DNA of 64,000 bases from Elephas maximus indicus (lineage: Eukaryota; Chordata; Mammalia; Proboscidea; Elephantidae). Shown here piece after piece: positions 24,011-34,824 of this stretch. The notes under the pieces are model-generated. The model had not been told where the DNA came from. It ran no database searches and saw only the letters and a list, made by a program, of their open reading frames with translations. Where the stretch lies: the NCBI RefSeq assembly GCF_024166365.1, contig NC_064827.1, forward strand, positions 10,209,001 to 10,273,000, in the 5' to 3' direction. Position 1 is the first letter of the stretch. Every line of letters begins with the position of its first letter. The position numbers were made by a program, and so were the translations under genes.

Positions 24011-25678
24011 CTTAAAAAGTGCGTATTTATAAAACTCATAAACATTTGCCTTGACTTTAAAGATGCGTTAAATTCACCGTTCATCACACAAGCATGGCAT
24101 GAATACACTTGTGTTGTAAAAGTGCAGACATTATGATGTATTTGGTCTCCCCTGACCCTCCCTCCCCCTTCAACCCCTGTCACATCTTAGTGGTAAGCTC
24201 ATGTTGTCAGCTCAGTCTCTATCCTTGTAGATGTTTCATTTCCACACAAATGTACACACCATGAAGTTTATGTTATGTTTCCTCGAGTGAATTATCTTGC
24301 AGTGATTGGAGTCATTGTTTAACCTGCTCTCTCGGGAATCTTTGGAACTTGCCATAGGTAACAAGAGAAGCCTTGCAATGCAAAACATAACCTGGGCCGT
24401 TCTTGTGCAGTGTTGCTAGAGAAGATATGCAAGGTATTAAAAAGAAAAAACAGGGTTCGGGCATGCCTTCTCTAAAACTGCGGTTCACCGAGTGATGGAG
24501 GGCAGAGTCCTAGATCTCCGTTTCCTCACTCGTGAAGACAACAAGGCGGATCTCTGTGGGGTGCTCCAGTACCTGAGTTTTCAGCACCAAGGACACTGAG
24601 TCCCAGTAAGTGCTCACTCCCCTTTTCCAGCAAGGCTTGACAGGTAACTCAGCTTCTGCACGCCTTATGAGAACAAATGGGCCTTTTCTCTACAAGTGAA
24701 AGGAGCAAGGCAGTGGGTACCGACTAGGATATGGCTGTGTGTCAGCAGAGTGTGGAGGAAGATGGGGAGACAGAAGGGGGCAGCTTGGTGACAGACACTC
24801 CCCTCTATTAGCTGCCCTCAACAACGTGTGAGCTGGAAACAGCCTCCAAGTAACGCTGCTTCTTGTTAGTCTCCTAAGAAGGCTTGGAACCCCATGGGTG
24901 TTTGAATTACTGTCCCTCGTTGCTCTCCAGGCTTCTTTTTTTTGGTGGTTTGCTGCAGCCAGAAAGAGAGCATTTTGATTTTTTAAAAGTGTAGACTCAT
25001 TCATGAGTAGAAGTTGAGAATAAGCAAAAACATCTCTCTTCCCAAGGTCTGTACTCGAATTATCAACAAATAAAACTAAAAGATTTTAAAGCAATGATAA
25101 ACAAAACGTAACATTTATGGGCTTGGTTGCTCTCTTCGTGTTTAACCATTGTTTCCTTTGGATTACTTGTGTAGGGGGGAGAACTTTCTAACTGCTTTGA
25201 AATGACTTTCCCAGATGTAGAAATGCCATGCATTGGGGAAGGTGATGTTAGAGACATGAACCTTGCTTTGAATGTCCAGCAACTTGTCCTGCTTTTCTGA
25301 GAAAGAAATACTAGATTTCGTTTTCTCAGAGTTACACTTAACACTAGACTCAGCCGTACCTCCTACTGCTGTTGTTGACCAAAGACTAGGATGGCGTCTT
25401 GTGAGTCCCTGATAGGTTTGCTGAGAAGGACCTACCCGGCAGTAGGAAAGAAGTCACCGAATATTTCCTGAGTGGCTGCAATGTGATAGGCCTCCTGTTA
25501 AATGTTGCAGAAACTACAAAGTAAGACTGTTTTGATTCCCAAGCAACGCCAGGGAATTGATGAGATGGAATAGTAAGAGTGCCTTTCATCTTTTCAAGCA
25601 TTGTGCCATGACAGAGTCTTTCCAAAGTATTCAATTTAGTTTTTCTTGGTACACCTCTTTGTTTTAACATTGATGTAT
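24010..25678. other. intergenic stretch without a recognised gene
   Basis: No domain, exon with a family match or RNA gene was recognised. Short open frames at 24690-25004 and 25386-25724 are compositionally ordinary. Confidence 0.5.
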
Positions 25679-26130
25679 TTTTCATAACAACTTTACTAAG
25701 ATATTCACATACCATAAAATTCATCCTTTAAAAGTGTACAATTTGTGGTGGTTAGTATATTCACAGTTGGGCAGCCATCATCACTGTCTCAGGCCATTTT
25801 CATTTTCATCCCTCCAGAAGGAAACCCCATACCCACAGCAGCCACCCCTATTCCCCCTTGCCCCAGCCCCTGGCAACCACTAATCCACTTTCTGTCTCTG
25901 GATTTGTCTGCTCCGGACGTTTCCTGTAAGTAGAATCGTACAGTACCTGGTCTTCTGTGACTGGCTGCTTTCTCTTCGTGTTCCATGTCATAGCGCGTAT
26001 CAGTACTTCCTTTTTACTGGTAAATAATATTCCATTGTATGACTAAGCCACATTTTGTTTATCTATTCCTCAGTTGATGGCATTCAGGCCGTTTCTACTT
26101 GTTGGTAGTTAGGGCCTTTTGTTTCTGGTG
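25679..26130 (-). mobile_element. old L1 (L1M-type) 3' end, antisense
   Basis: It reads as an old L1 3' region in reverse: taccataaaattcatccttt, ccctggcaaccactaatcca, taatattccattgtatgac. The right part should reach toward ORF2. Confidence 0.75.
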
Positions 26131-26276
26131 TTTGTTTTTTCCTCCATGCTTAATTACTGAAATTGTATTAATAGGCTTTTTATAAGAACAGTTTTAGATT
26201 TACAGGAAAGTTCAGTAGATAGTACAGAGTTCCCCCAGAATGCTCCCCCCACACAGATTCCCTATTAATATATTTG

Positions 26277-26466
26277 AAAACCCATTGCTGTTGAGCCGTT
26301 TTCAACTCCTGGTGACCCTCTAGGACAGAGCAGAGCTGCCCCATAGGGTCCCAAGTCTGCCATCTTCACGGGAGTAGACTGCCAGGTCTTTCTCCCACGA
26401 ATGGACTGGAGGGTTCAAACTGCTGAGGTTCGGTTAGCAGCCAAATGCATAACCATTGTGCCACTA
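26277..26466 (-). mobile_element. tRNA-derived SINE, antisense (first of a pair)
   Basis: The tail complement aacccattgctgttgagccg is at the left and the head complement ataaccattgtgccacta at the right. Confidence 0.88.
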
Positions 26467-26475
26467 AAAAAAAAC

Positions 26476-26676
26476 AAACCTAACCCACTGCCATCGAGTC
26501 GATTGCCACTCATAATGACCCTATAGGACAGAGTGAACTGCCCCATAGGGTTCCCAAGGCTGTAATGTTTATAGAAGCAGACTGCCACATCTTCCTACTG
26601 AGGAGCAGCTGGTGGGTTCAAACCACCGACCTTTGGGTTAGCAGCCGGGCACTTCACTGTACCACCAGGGCTCCTT
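26476..26676 (-). mobile_element. tRNA-derived SINE, antisense (second of a pair)
   Basis: This copy is well preserved, with ccatcgagtcgattgccact at the left and gtaccaccagggctcc at the right. It sits ten bases from its neighbour in the same orientation. Confidence 0.9.
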
Positions 26677-28049
26677 ACATTAGCATAGTGCGCTTGTCAC
26701 AATTAGCAAATACTGATACATAATTGTTACCTCAAGTCCACAGTTTCTCCCAGTTTCCTTAGTTTTTACTCCATGGGCTTTTTCTGTCCCCAGATCCCTC
26801 CAGGACTCAAATCACATTTGGCTCTCCTCCTCTCCTTAGGCTCTGCGTGATTGTGACAGCTTCTCAGCCCATCCTTGTTCTTGATGACGTTGGCAGTTTT
26901 GAGAAGCCCTGGTCAGGAATTTTGTAGAATGCACCTCAATTGGGGTTTGTGTGATGTTTTCCTCATGATAAACCTGGGTTATCGTTTCAGGGGAAGAGGA
27001 CCACAGAGGTAAAGTGCTATTTTCACCTCATCAAAGGTACATGCTCTCAGCATGACTTCCCACTGCAGATACTAACCTTGACCTGCTGGTTGAGGTGGTG
27101 TGGCCAGCTCTCTCCCTTTCCAGACCCTCCTCTTGGGAGGATGGCACTGCACAGCCCACACCTATGGGTGGGGGTAATGCTTCTCTGTCTTACTCACTTG
27201 GGGTTCTGCACAAGAGGTTTGCTCTTCTCCCCCATTTACTCATTTATTCACTCATATCTGGCATTCTGGACTCACGGAGATTTATTTCAGACTTGGGTTG
27301 TAATGGAGTACTACATTATTTATTTTGTTGCTCACATTGCTCCAGCTTTGGCCCTTGGGAGCTCCTTGGCTCCTCTGCCCTGTGAGGTACCCCTGTCAAT
27401 ATGGTTTGTTTGTTGTCAAGTTGTTTTTTATGCACTTCCTTAAATTCTGTGCTTTCATTTTTTAATTACCCAAATCCCCAGAGAAGTTGACTCCAGGCAA
27501 GCTAACAGTACTCCCTTTTCGGGGAAAGGACTCCAGTGCTAATGGAAGAAACGTCCTACCTGCAGGGGTGGAGGGAGAGCGTCAGGGACATAAAAGTCAG
27601 ACAGGACACCTGTCCTGGCCCTCCCGGAACTAAGTATTCATAGCACCTTGGTGGCTGGTCAGTGTGGGATCCCAACCCAAATCTGTTAGGCCCCAAGCCT
27701 TCTGTGTGTCCTGCTTCCCGCTGCACTTGACTGGGAGCCTCAGAGGGTAAAAACCGCAGGGGTAGAGGGTAAGGTTTAAAAACTTGCAAAAAAAGCTGTT
27801 TTCCAAATCGTATCCTGAAGGCACTAGCTACTTTAAGAGAACTATTTTTTGCCCTTTTAGCTGACTGCTGATTTCTCACTGAAAATTCGTTGTCATCTTA
27901 CAAACACAAAGGGAAGGTTTACTGTGTGGCAATTGACGGCCTAATACAATATCTTTTTATAACTGCGTTTTTATTAGATGCCACCTCAAATTCTTTTCAG
28001 AGATAGGAGAGCTTTAAATGATAAATGAGCATGTGGGCCACTATTTTAC

Positions 28050-28214
28050 TGCTGTTGTTAGTTGCTGTCAAGTTGATTCTCACTCACAGCGACCCCCTGT
28101 GTGCAGCGTAGAGCTGCTCCACAGGGTTTTCAAGGCAGTGACCTTTCTTCCAAGGTGTCTCTGGGTGGATTTGAACAGCCAACCCTTAGATGCTTAACCA
28201 TTTGTACCAAGAGG
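28050..28214 (-). mobile_element. tRNA-derived SINE, antisense
   Basis: The tail complement gttgctgtcaagttgattct is at the left. The right end, aaccatttgtaccaagagg, is diverged and shortened. Confidence 0.8.
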
Positions 28215-29170
28215 AATAGAATTTAATGTTTGTTACATAAATAGGAGTCTATTTATGTAACATTATTCCTCTGGGCTGCTACTTCAGTCTCAGGTCTGAT
28301 TTAAGTGAAGCCAATCAAAATCTGGTTACAGGGCTGTCAGGGGAGTGAATGTTAGTATTTGGAGAAATCTAGTTGGCCATAGCCGTTACATTATATAGAT
28401 ATCAGCAACCACTTAGTGTAAGTATATCCTTTGTTGAAGCCCATTTTAGCTCTACATGTCTGTGTGTGCAGGATCGTGGTATAAAAACTTATTTCCTTCT
28501 GTGGTTAAATGTTCCAAAAAGTCTGAGAATCGCCGCTGTAAGGGGCCTCGTGCCTTCCCGCCACCCTGAGTTTCCACAGCTTAACCCAGGACAGTTCAGC
28601 CTTTTCTGAAAAGGAGTCAGGGAGAAGATTTGGGGGAGCTGGGTAGAGGCTGGTAGGGACATCGCAACGCCCCCCTGACCCAGGGATGCAGTGAGAACGT
28701 CAAACTATTTCAGCGCATTGTGGGCGGGGACATAATCCACCAGGGAAAATGGGCGGTTAACCAGCTATGAAACACAAAACCATACTTTTACTGCCTAACC
28801 GCCCCACCGCCCCCCAATATGTATACTCCAGGGGGGGAGGCCCGCATATGGATGTGCCATACATTGCTGAATAGCTTGTTTTCCCAGTCTTTTGTTTATT
28901 TATTTCTAGCCATTTAAAAAGTGTTAGCAAACCCTGTACCACACGGGGTCCGGATTGGCTGGCCAAGCCCCAGCCGCCTGGAGCGTCTTCTTGGGTGGCG
29001 GGTGGGTGAGCGGAGGAGGGGACCGAGGGCTCTTCCCTGGTGGAGTGTTTGTGCAGCGGACCCTCATCTTTGGACTCCGTGGGGGGGGGGGGGGAGGGTA
29101 TAGGGACAACGCCAGGGGAGATAAGGGAAGAGGGACTTAACGGGGAATCCACCACGCCGGGAGGGACTCA
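28215..29170. other. FOXD4 upstream region
   Basis: This is unique sequence that becomes GC-rich toward FOXD4. It includes C-rich runs near 28800-28816 (gccccaccgccccccaa) that look like GC-box/KLF sites. No exon is recognised. The overlapping open frames at 28757-29441 on both strands reflect the rising GC content. Confidence 0.5.
29081..29104. promoter_or_regulatory. G14 tract with flanking G triplets
   Basis: Fourteen consecutive G are followed by a GGG and, after tata, a further GGG. This could form a G-quadruplex about 260 bp before the FOXD4 start codon. Length here is prone to sequencing and assembly error. Confidence 0.6.
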
Positions 29171-29177
29171 ACGAGGC

Positions 29178-29189
29178 TTTAATAAAAGG
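29178..29189 (+). promoter_or_regulatory. TATA-like element, possible FOXD4 promoter
   Basis: TTTAATAAAAGG lies about 173 bp before the FOXD4 ATG, at a plausible distance for a short 5' UTR. The assignment rests on position and motif only. Confidence 0.35.
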
Positions 29190-29289
29190 CCAAGTGAATC
29201 TCTGCAAGACGCTGTTGGAAAAGAGGAGGAACCAGTAGAAGGAAAGGACACCTACAAGAGTAGCCCCTGGCGTCCGCTCTTTTCCCTGG

Positions 29290-30560
29290 CTTCTAGCGCA
29301 CCCGGTCCTAAGCCAGGTGAGCGGCCGCCACCTCGTCAGCATCTCCACGACTGGTTCCTCCATGAACTTGCCAAGAGTCAAGCGCCTCCCGGGCTCGGAC
29401 GGGGAAGACGGCGAGGTCGACATCCTGGGGGAGGAGGATGAGGGCGAGGAGGAGGCCAAGGAGAGCCAGCCGTTCCCTCCGCAACTGGCCTCGCCCCGGC
29501 GGCAGGGCGCGCGTCCCCGGGAGCGCACCAAGGGCGCCGCCTCGGAGTCTGACAGCAAGTCGAAGGCCCCGGCGGGGAGCGCGGCTGCCTCCGGGGACGC
29601 CCTGCCGCGGGCAAAGCCACCCTACTCGTACATCGCGCTCATCACCATGGCCATCCTGCAGAGCCCGCGCCAGCGCCTCACGCTCAGCGGCATCTGCGCC
29701 TTCATCCGCGGCCGCTTCCCCTACTACCGCCGCAGATTCCCCGCCTGGCAGAACAGCATCCGCCACAACTTGTCGCTCAACGACTGCTTCGTCAAGATCC
29801 CCCGGGAGCCGGGCCACCCGGGCAAGGGCAGCTACTGGAGCTTGGACCCCGCCTCGCAGGACATGTTCGACAACGGCAGCTTCCTCCGGCGCAGGAAGCG
29901 CTTCAAGCGCGCCCAGCAGCCCCCGGGGGCCCACCCGCCCTGCGCACCGCCCGAAGCACTGCCCTGCCCGCCCCCGGGGCTCCCGCTCGCGCCCCCAGCC
30001 CCGACGCCGCCGGGCCCCGGGCCCTACTCTGCCGCTGCCGGGCGCCGCCCGTGCGCTCTGCTGCACCCGCTCCCCATCCGCTACCTGCTGCTCCCGCCCC
30101 CCGCCTGCGCCCAGGCGCCCGGGAACGCGGAGGGGGCTGCCCTGGGAACCCCCGGCGCCCTCCCGCCGCAGCAGCTGTCGCTGAGCTCCTGGACCAGGGT
30201 GGAGGGGAAGGCGTCGGCGGCGCGGCCAGGGGGCGGGTGCACATCCTTCAGCATCGAGAGCATCATGCAAGGGGTCAGGGCAGGGGGCGCCGGCGCCGTG
30301 CAGAGTCTGCCCCCCGCCCCGTGGGGCTACTGCCACCTGCTGCAGCGCCCGTCGTGCCTGGCGCATCCCCAGGCCGCTGCGCCCTGGCTGCACGTATCCG
30401 CCGCCGCCGCTGCCGCCCGGACGATTCTGCAGCAGGACCGGGCCGACGGCTGCGCTTCCGCCAAGGGCGCGCTGCTGGGCCGCCACCTGTCCGCAGCCGC
30501 GGCGCTGCTGGGGTGTCAGCCTGGGGCAGAGAGTTCCAGGCTGATGCCCCTGGGGGCTCC
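29290..30560. promoter_or_regulatory. CpG island covering FOXD4
   Basis: The stretch is GC-rich with frequent CG dinucleotides from just before the ATG through most of the coding exon. This explains the many overlapping long open frames in all six frames here. Confidence 0.8.
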
Positions 30561-30594
30561 TGCGGACGGAGAGGGGACCTCGCCAGCCTTTTGA
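29362..30594 (+). CDS. FOXD4: FOXD4 forkhead transcription factor, single exon
   Basis: This intronless 410-codon gene encodes a nuclear DNA-binding transcription factor of the FOXD4 group. From the N terminus it has [11 protein letters not shown], an acidic stretch (about residues 12-32), a basic/Ser-rich linker and a forkhead domain (about 84-182). The forkhead includes [16 protein letters not shown], the recognition-helix segment [17 protein letters not shown] and the wing [10 protein letters not shown] Pro/Ala-rich C-terminal half follows, with an Eh1-like motif FSIESIM at 296-302 that in FOX proteins binds Groucho/TLE co-repressors. The start at 29362 is chosen because MNLPR matches the human FOXD4 N terminus; an in-frame ATG also exists at 29317. 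Human FOXD4 is about 439 residues. No frame break is seen. Confidence 0.95.
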   Translation: MNLPRVKRLPGSDGEDGEVDILGEEDEGEEEAKESQPFPPQLASPRRQGARPRERTKGAASESDSKSKAPAGSAAASGDALPRAKPPYSYIALITMAILQSPRQRLTLSGICAFIRGRFPYYRRRFPAWQNSIRHNLSLNDCFVKIPREPGHPGKGSYWSLDPASQDMFDNGSFLRRRKRFKRAQQPPGAHPPCAPPEALPCPPPGLPLAPPAPTPPGPGPYSAAAGRRPCALLHPLPIRYLLLPPPACAQAPGNAEGAALGTPGALPPQQLSLSSWTRVEGKASAARPGGGCTSFSIESIMQGVRAGGAGAVQSLPPAPWGYCHLLQRPSCLAHPQAAAPWLHVSAAAAAARTILQQDRADGCASAKGALLGRHLSAAAALLGCQPGAESSRLMPLGAPADGEGTSPAF

Positions 30595-31135
30595 ATAGCA
30601 CCTCACCCTGTCCCGGGGTGCACTAGGAGCCAGGTGGGAGGGCAGCGAGACTGGGGTCCCCTCCATTCGCTGCTCTCCACTTCAAGCCCCACCTGCGCTG
30701 CCCGAACCAGGAGAGTGCGTGGTGGTTTCTGTTCGCGGCAAAATGTTTACAAACGAAAAATTGGATTTCGTCCCCTGGAGGACAACCTGATCGTAGTGTC
30801 GCCTTTTCCCGCCTCCAGCTGTGACTTCCGCGGCTTCTGCTGTTTGCATATTTCCCAAGAACTATGAACGTGAGTGGGGTATTCTGTTCTGGTTCAAAGA
30901 AAAGCAAAGAAAATGCGATGTCCAGTGTGTAACACATTTCCCCTCCTTCGCTCCCTTGGAATTGCAAGTATTTTTCCCAAATCCAGTGCGAAACGCTTAT
31001 GCCCTCAGGGTCTTCCTGAAATGATATATACTATAATTAGAATAATGAATTTCAGAACATTCATTTCTTATCTGTGTATCTAACGTGACGTCTTCCGTGG
31101 AGAGGGATTCAAATTAAACCTAGGAATCGAGTCTA

Positions 31136-31141
31136 AATAAA
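31136..31141 (+). terminator. candidate FOXD4 poly(A) signal
   Basis: This AATAAA is the first clear one after the FOXD4 stop, about 540 nt downstream. ATTAAA variants occur slightly earlier. No transcript evidence is available. Confidence 0.45.
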
Positions 31142-31998
31142 CGTGATAAATCACTACATCGTTTATTTTCTATTCTCATCATTCACTTTCTAAATTGAGC
31201 TGACTTTTACATTATACTCTTTCAGTGATTTAAACAATATACGTTTGCCATTCAGGTTCATTATGGAAATCAGAAACAAATCATGTTCGATAAGGCTAAC
31301 AAAATGCCAAATATTTGAAATTGATCCAGTCTTGGTTTTTAAAATATGAGATTTAGTATTTATGAAACCTCAAAAAGAAAAAGAATTGGGTGAAATATAA
31401 CTATACCTTCCATTTATTTTCCTCCTTTCCGAAAGTGCTGATTTTTCTCATTAGTAAGGTGGAAGATGATTTGATATCAATTTGGCCAATATTTATTTGA
31501 GGGAAATAAAAGTAATATTTTTCAGAAAGCATTAGACTTTTCAAAACCAGACCCAGAGAAAAGAGCAGCAAAGGGAAATAGCGTCAAAGGGACTGTTTCC
31601 AACGGACATTCCCAATTTTAAAAAATCTCTCTCCAGGCAGGTACCTTCTAGTGCCCCCGCATGCCTTCTTTAGAACAGAAAGGACTCCCCCCCCCAAAAA
31701 AAGAGTTAATTTCTCAAAGCACTTTGTAACCAGAAAGGTTTCACTATGCCTGGCTTCAGGTGCCTGGGTGCGAGGGAAACAAGGCGAAGGTGCCAATCAC
31801 AACATCCTCCCTGCAAAGAAAGCAACTTTCAGGGGAGCCTGGGCTCCCCCTTTCCTGAACAGTGTTCATATTTCAAAAGAATAGCAACCTGTGCTGCTTT
31901 TTGGGGAATCGTTCTGTGCCGGCGAGAAAGTCTCTCCTCCCCTGTGCCCCCAACAGGTCCGGATTATGCAATAACCAATGTCCGCATGGGCTTACTGC

Positions 31999-32105
31999 GT
32001 GTATTTACTAACCTGTAGTGAACAATTCACCTGTTATTTGCAAGGTCAAAAAGTGGTGAAGCCCATGTGAACTTGTTCACTACAGATTTATAGTAAACAA
32101 ACACA
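31999..32105. repeat. inverted repeat (hairpin) downstream of FOXD4
   Basis: The left arm ctgtagtgaacaattcac (32013-32030) pairs with gtgaacttgttcactacag (32067-32085) around a 36-nt loop, with one bulged base. Imperfect pairing extends outward: gtatttacta on the left faces tagtaaacaaac on the right. It could be a degraded DNA transposon with terminal inverted repeats or a regulatory hairpin. Confidence 0.75.
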
Positions 32106-32117
32106 GGTAAGCCTGTG

Positions 32118-32189
32118 GGTACCTTGCCTTTTGTAAACCGGTGTAACTTGCTTTATGTACACCGGTGGTACCTTGTTTAAGGAGTAACC
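32118..32189 (+). repeat. three imperfect 22-26 bp tandem units
   Basis: The units are ggtaccttgccttttgtaa+acc (32118-32139), ggtgtaacttgctttatgta+cacc (32140-32163) and ggtggtaccttgtttaagga+gtaacc (32164-32189). The first two end in a gtaaacc/gtacacc variation. They lie directly after the hairpin and may be part of the same element. Confidence 0.6.
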
Positions 32190-32687
32190 CGCCCCTACCA
32201 CCAAGTATGCATTTCGCATTTCGGGAGGCAGAGAAAACACGGAGACACGTTTATACAGCCACTCAACTGGTTGGTTTCCACTCCAGCTTCTTGCCTCCAT
32301 CACGTGGACATCCCCATCACCCTCAGCTTCTTGGCACACCTGCCAGAGATCCTTGCCCCCTCCAGCCTTGTGATTTCCAGGTTCTGGGGGCCGTTCTGGA
32401 AGGTTCCCAAGTACAAGCCTTGGTAGCCGCAGGACCCGGGCTCATGGTTCTACTCCCTCCTCCCCGCCCCCACAGGCAGCCTTCTCTGGTGGCACCAGCA
32501 GTTGCTCACATAGATGCTGTCCTCACACTGCAGCGACCAAATGCCCCCTTCTCCCCTCCATCCTTCATCGCTACTCGTCTTCCCCAGGCTTTGCCCAACC
32601 ATGAGTTCAGGGGCTTGGGAGTCTCCCAGCTGTCTCACCCTCAGATGGAGTTTTTTTTTTTTTTTTCCCCAGCTGTAGGGCAACCCT

Positions 32688-32900
32688 AGGTGTCTGGGTG
32701 GCACAAACGATTTGTCTTGTCTACTAACCAAAAGGTTGGTAGTTTGAACCCACCCTGCAGCACCATGGAAGAAAGGCCCGGTGATCTGCTTTCATAAAGA
32801 TTACAGCCAAGAAAACCCTATAAAGCAGTTCTACTCTGTAACACATGGGGTCACCATGAGTTGTAATGGACTTAACCAGACTGGTTTGGTTTTGGTTTAG
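32688..32900 (+). mobile_element. tRNA-derived SINE, sense
   Basis: This copy has a variant head (tctgggtggcacaaacgatt) and an extended middle (gaagaaaggcccggtgatct). The tail is tggggtcaccatgagttgta. It abuts an antisense copy. Confidence 0.88.
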
Positions 32901-32902
32901 GG

Positions 32903-33095
32903 CAGCCCTTGTTGGGTGCTAAACTCCGGTGACCCTGTGTGACAGCGCAGAAGTGCCCCCACAGAGTCTTCTAGGTTGCAATCTTTCCATGAGCAGATCG
33001 CCAGGTCTTTCTCTCTCAGAGCCACTGGGTGGTTCAAACTCCCAAACTTTCCCTTAGCAGCTGAGCACTTAACCTGATGTGCCACCAGGATTCCT
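32903..33095 (-). mobile_element. tRNA-derived SINE, antisense
   Basis: It lies tail-to-tail with the preceding sense copy. The head complement gatgtgccaccaggattcct is at its right end. The tail region is diverged. Confidence 0.85.
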
Positions 33096-33436
33096 AAGGA
33101 TTTGGAAACAAACCCAGAATGGGGGAAGGGCTATTTCATGCCAAGTTCTAGGCCGCTCAGCTTCATTTCCCAGTTGCCCTTTTTGCAAAAATGCCTCTGG
33201 GCATGTGTTCTTGCATTTGTTCAGTCAACAAACCTGGTCTGAGTGCCTAGGAGCTGCAGCGGCTGAGCCCACAGCAGCCTCTCAGGTCTCCTGGCGCCCT
33301 CGGCTCCCGCAGGAGACACCGGCCTGTTTTCCTTCCACAGTCCAGACCAGCACAGCCACAAGCCTGCCCCAAAGCTCCTAATTTTTACCTAATGAAACTA
33401 CACCAAACCAAGAATTTTCAAAGAAAACATGGATTC
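33096..33436. other. unique spacer
   Basis: No gene or named repeat is seen. The open frame at 33079-33381 starts inside the SINE end and has no recognisable domain. Confidence 0.45.
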
Positions 33437-33856
33437 AGTGGCAGAGTAAATTAAACTTTGTTTTCTGCTAACCTAAAGGCTGGTGTTGGAGCCCACACAG
33501 TGATGCCAGGGAGGAAGGCCTGGCAATTGGCCTGGGCAAAGATTACCAAACCCAGTGCCATCCAGCCAATTCTGACTGATCACAATCCTATAGGACAGAG
33601 TAGAACCGCCCCATAGCGTTTCCAGGGCTGTAAATCTTTGCGAAGCAGACTGCCTCATCTTTCTCTGGCAGAGTGGCTGGTGGATTAAACTCGCTGACCT
33701 TTCGGTTAGCAGCCCAGCGCTTTAACCACTGCACCACCAGGGCTCCGATCGGTAAAGATTGCAGCCAAGAAAACCCTATGGAGCAGTCTTACTCTGTAAC
33801 GCACCGGGTCGCCATGAGTCAGATTCAGCTTGATGGCAACGGATTTGGCGCGTCAC
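33437..33856 (+). mobile_element. sense SINE split by an antisense SINE
   Basis: The head half is at 33437-33545 (gctaacctaaaggctggtgt) and the tail half at 33747-33856 (cgggtcgccatgagtcagat). The site repeat aaagatt appears on both sides of the insert (33538-33544 and 33754-33760). Confidence 0.88.
33546..33746 (-). mobile_element. tRNA-derived SINE, antisense, nested
   Basis: This full-length copy runs from ccaaacccagtgccatccag to gcaccaccagggctcc. It lies inside another SINE and is therefore the younger of the two. Confidence 0.9.
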
Positions 33857-34487
33857 GCGGAGATCTACCGACAGGTCAGGCCTTCCAGTGGGGCCCTCGT
33901 GGGGTCCTCTGCCCGACTCGCTAACCGACTGATGCTTGGACCGCTGTGATCGCTTCAGTTACGACGAACATTGCTGGGCCCTAGATGCTGGCTCGGCCGG
34001 CGCGTCCCTGGCCTTGCGGCCACCGGAATGCGCAGACGGCGAGCCCTGAAGCGTCGTGCGCCGAGGGGCTATAGGCTCTGGCCGCCTTGGGATCACGCAC
34101 TGCGCGAGGCCGCTGTGGCTCCCAGGCCCGCTCCCGGCTGCAGCTCTGCGCAGGTGGCCCCGGTGTCTCTGGGGTCCCGGCTCCTATCTGAAGACGTGCG
34201 CCCGCTTTAAACCCCAGTGGGCAGGGTTCTGGTTTCCGATTTGCGCGCAGGGTCGTCTTTGATCCTCGGGCTCATCTCCTGTTGGGCTGGGTGCCTGGCC
34301 GCCTGGGACGCGGGGCTGGAAGGCTGCCTGGAGGCCCGCAGAGGCTGGAGGGCCGGAGGAAACCGAGGAAAAACGACCCCTCGGGCCCTCCCAGCTAATA
34401 ATAATAGTGACAACAGCGACGGCTCTCTGCGGCCGGTATGGGTGCCCCTCCAGCTCTCACAGCAGCGGGCACCACGGAATTCCACGG

Positions 34488-34692
34488 TGTTGTCTGTGCT
34501 GGTTGCCAATTGAGTGGATTCCGACTCCTGGCGACCTGATGTGCGCAGAGCAGAGCTGCTCCACAGGGTTTCCAAGACTGACTTTCGGAAGCCAGTCTCC
34601 AGGCCTTTCCTCCCAGGCACCTCTGAGTGGGTTTGAATCGCCAACTTTTGGCTCCTAGTCAAGCTCTTAGCCCTTTGCCACCCAGAGACTCC
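34488..34692 (-). mobile_element. tRNA-derived SINE, antisense, inside the CpG island
   Basis: The tail complement ccaattgagtggattccgac is at the left and the head end tgccacccagagactcc at the right. Confidence 0.87.
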
Positions 34693-34824
34693 TTAAAGAG
34701 TCCTCATTACAGAGATCTAACAACTCAGAGAAGTGACGAGCCCTCCGCAGGTTCCTGGGCGCTGCCCGCAAGGGACCTGCCTGTCTGGTTTCTGAACCTC
34801 AACAGCACCGGCGTCCGCGCCTCC

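Larger units (their letters stand above)
26163..27440 (-). mobile_element. old L1M 3' UTR, antisense, split by two SINEs
   Basis: Blocks include gttttagatttacaggaaag, ccacagaggtaaagtgctat and cattgctccagctttggccc, the L1M 3' UTR order in reverse. Two SINEs (26277-26466 and 26476-26676) interrupt it after position 26276, and it resumes at 26677. The short frames at 27078-27443 and 27095-27385 are fragments of this repeat. Confidence 0.75.
30595..32687. other. FOXD4 3' UTR and downstream unique sequence
   Basis: Apart from the inverted repeat and tandem block listed separately, this stretch lacks recognisable repeats and is moderately AT-rich. That contrasts with the SINE-rich sequence that follows. 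No other gene is seen. Confidence 0.55.

Noticed and set aside
27078-27443. 121-codon open frame as a small gene
   Set aside because: The DNA reads as an antisense old L1 3' UTR.
28757-29558. Proline-rich minus-strand frames upstream of FOXD4
   Set aside because: They arise from the C-rich complement of the G tract and promoter; no conserved protein is recognised.
29438-30184. 248-codon alternative + frame within FOXD4
   Set aside because: It is an out-of-frame Arg/Pro/Ser-rich shadow of the forkhead reading frame.
29308-30666. 452-codon minus-strand frame opposite FOXD4
   Set aside because: It is a shadow of a GC-rich coding exon. The product is Arg/Gly/Ala-rich without domains, whereas the + frame gives a clear forkhead protein.
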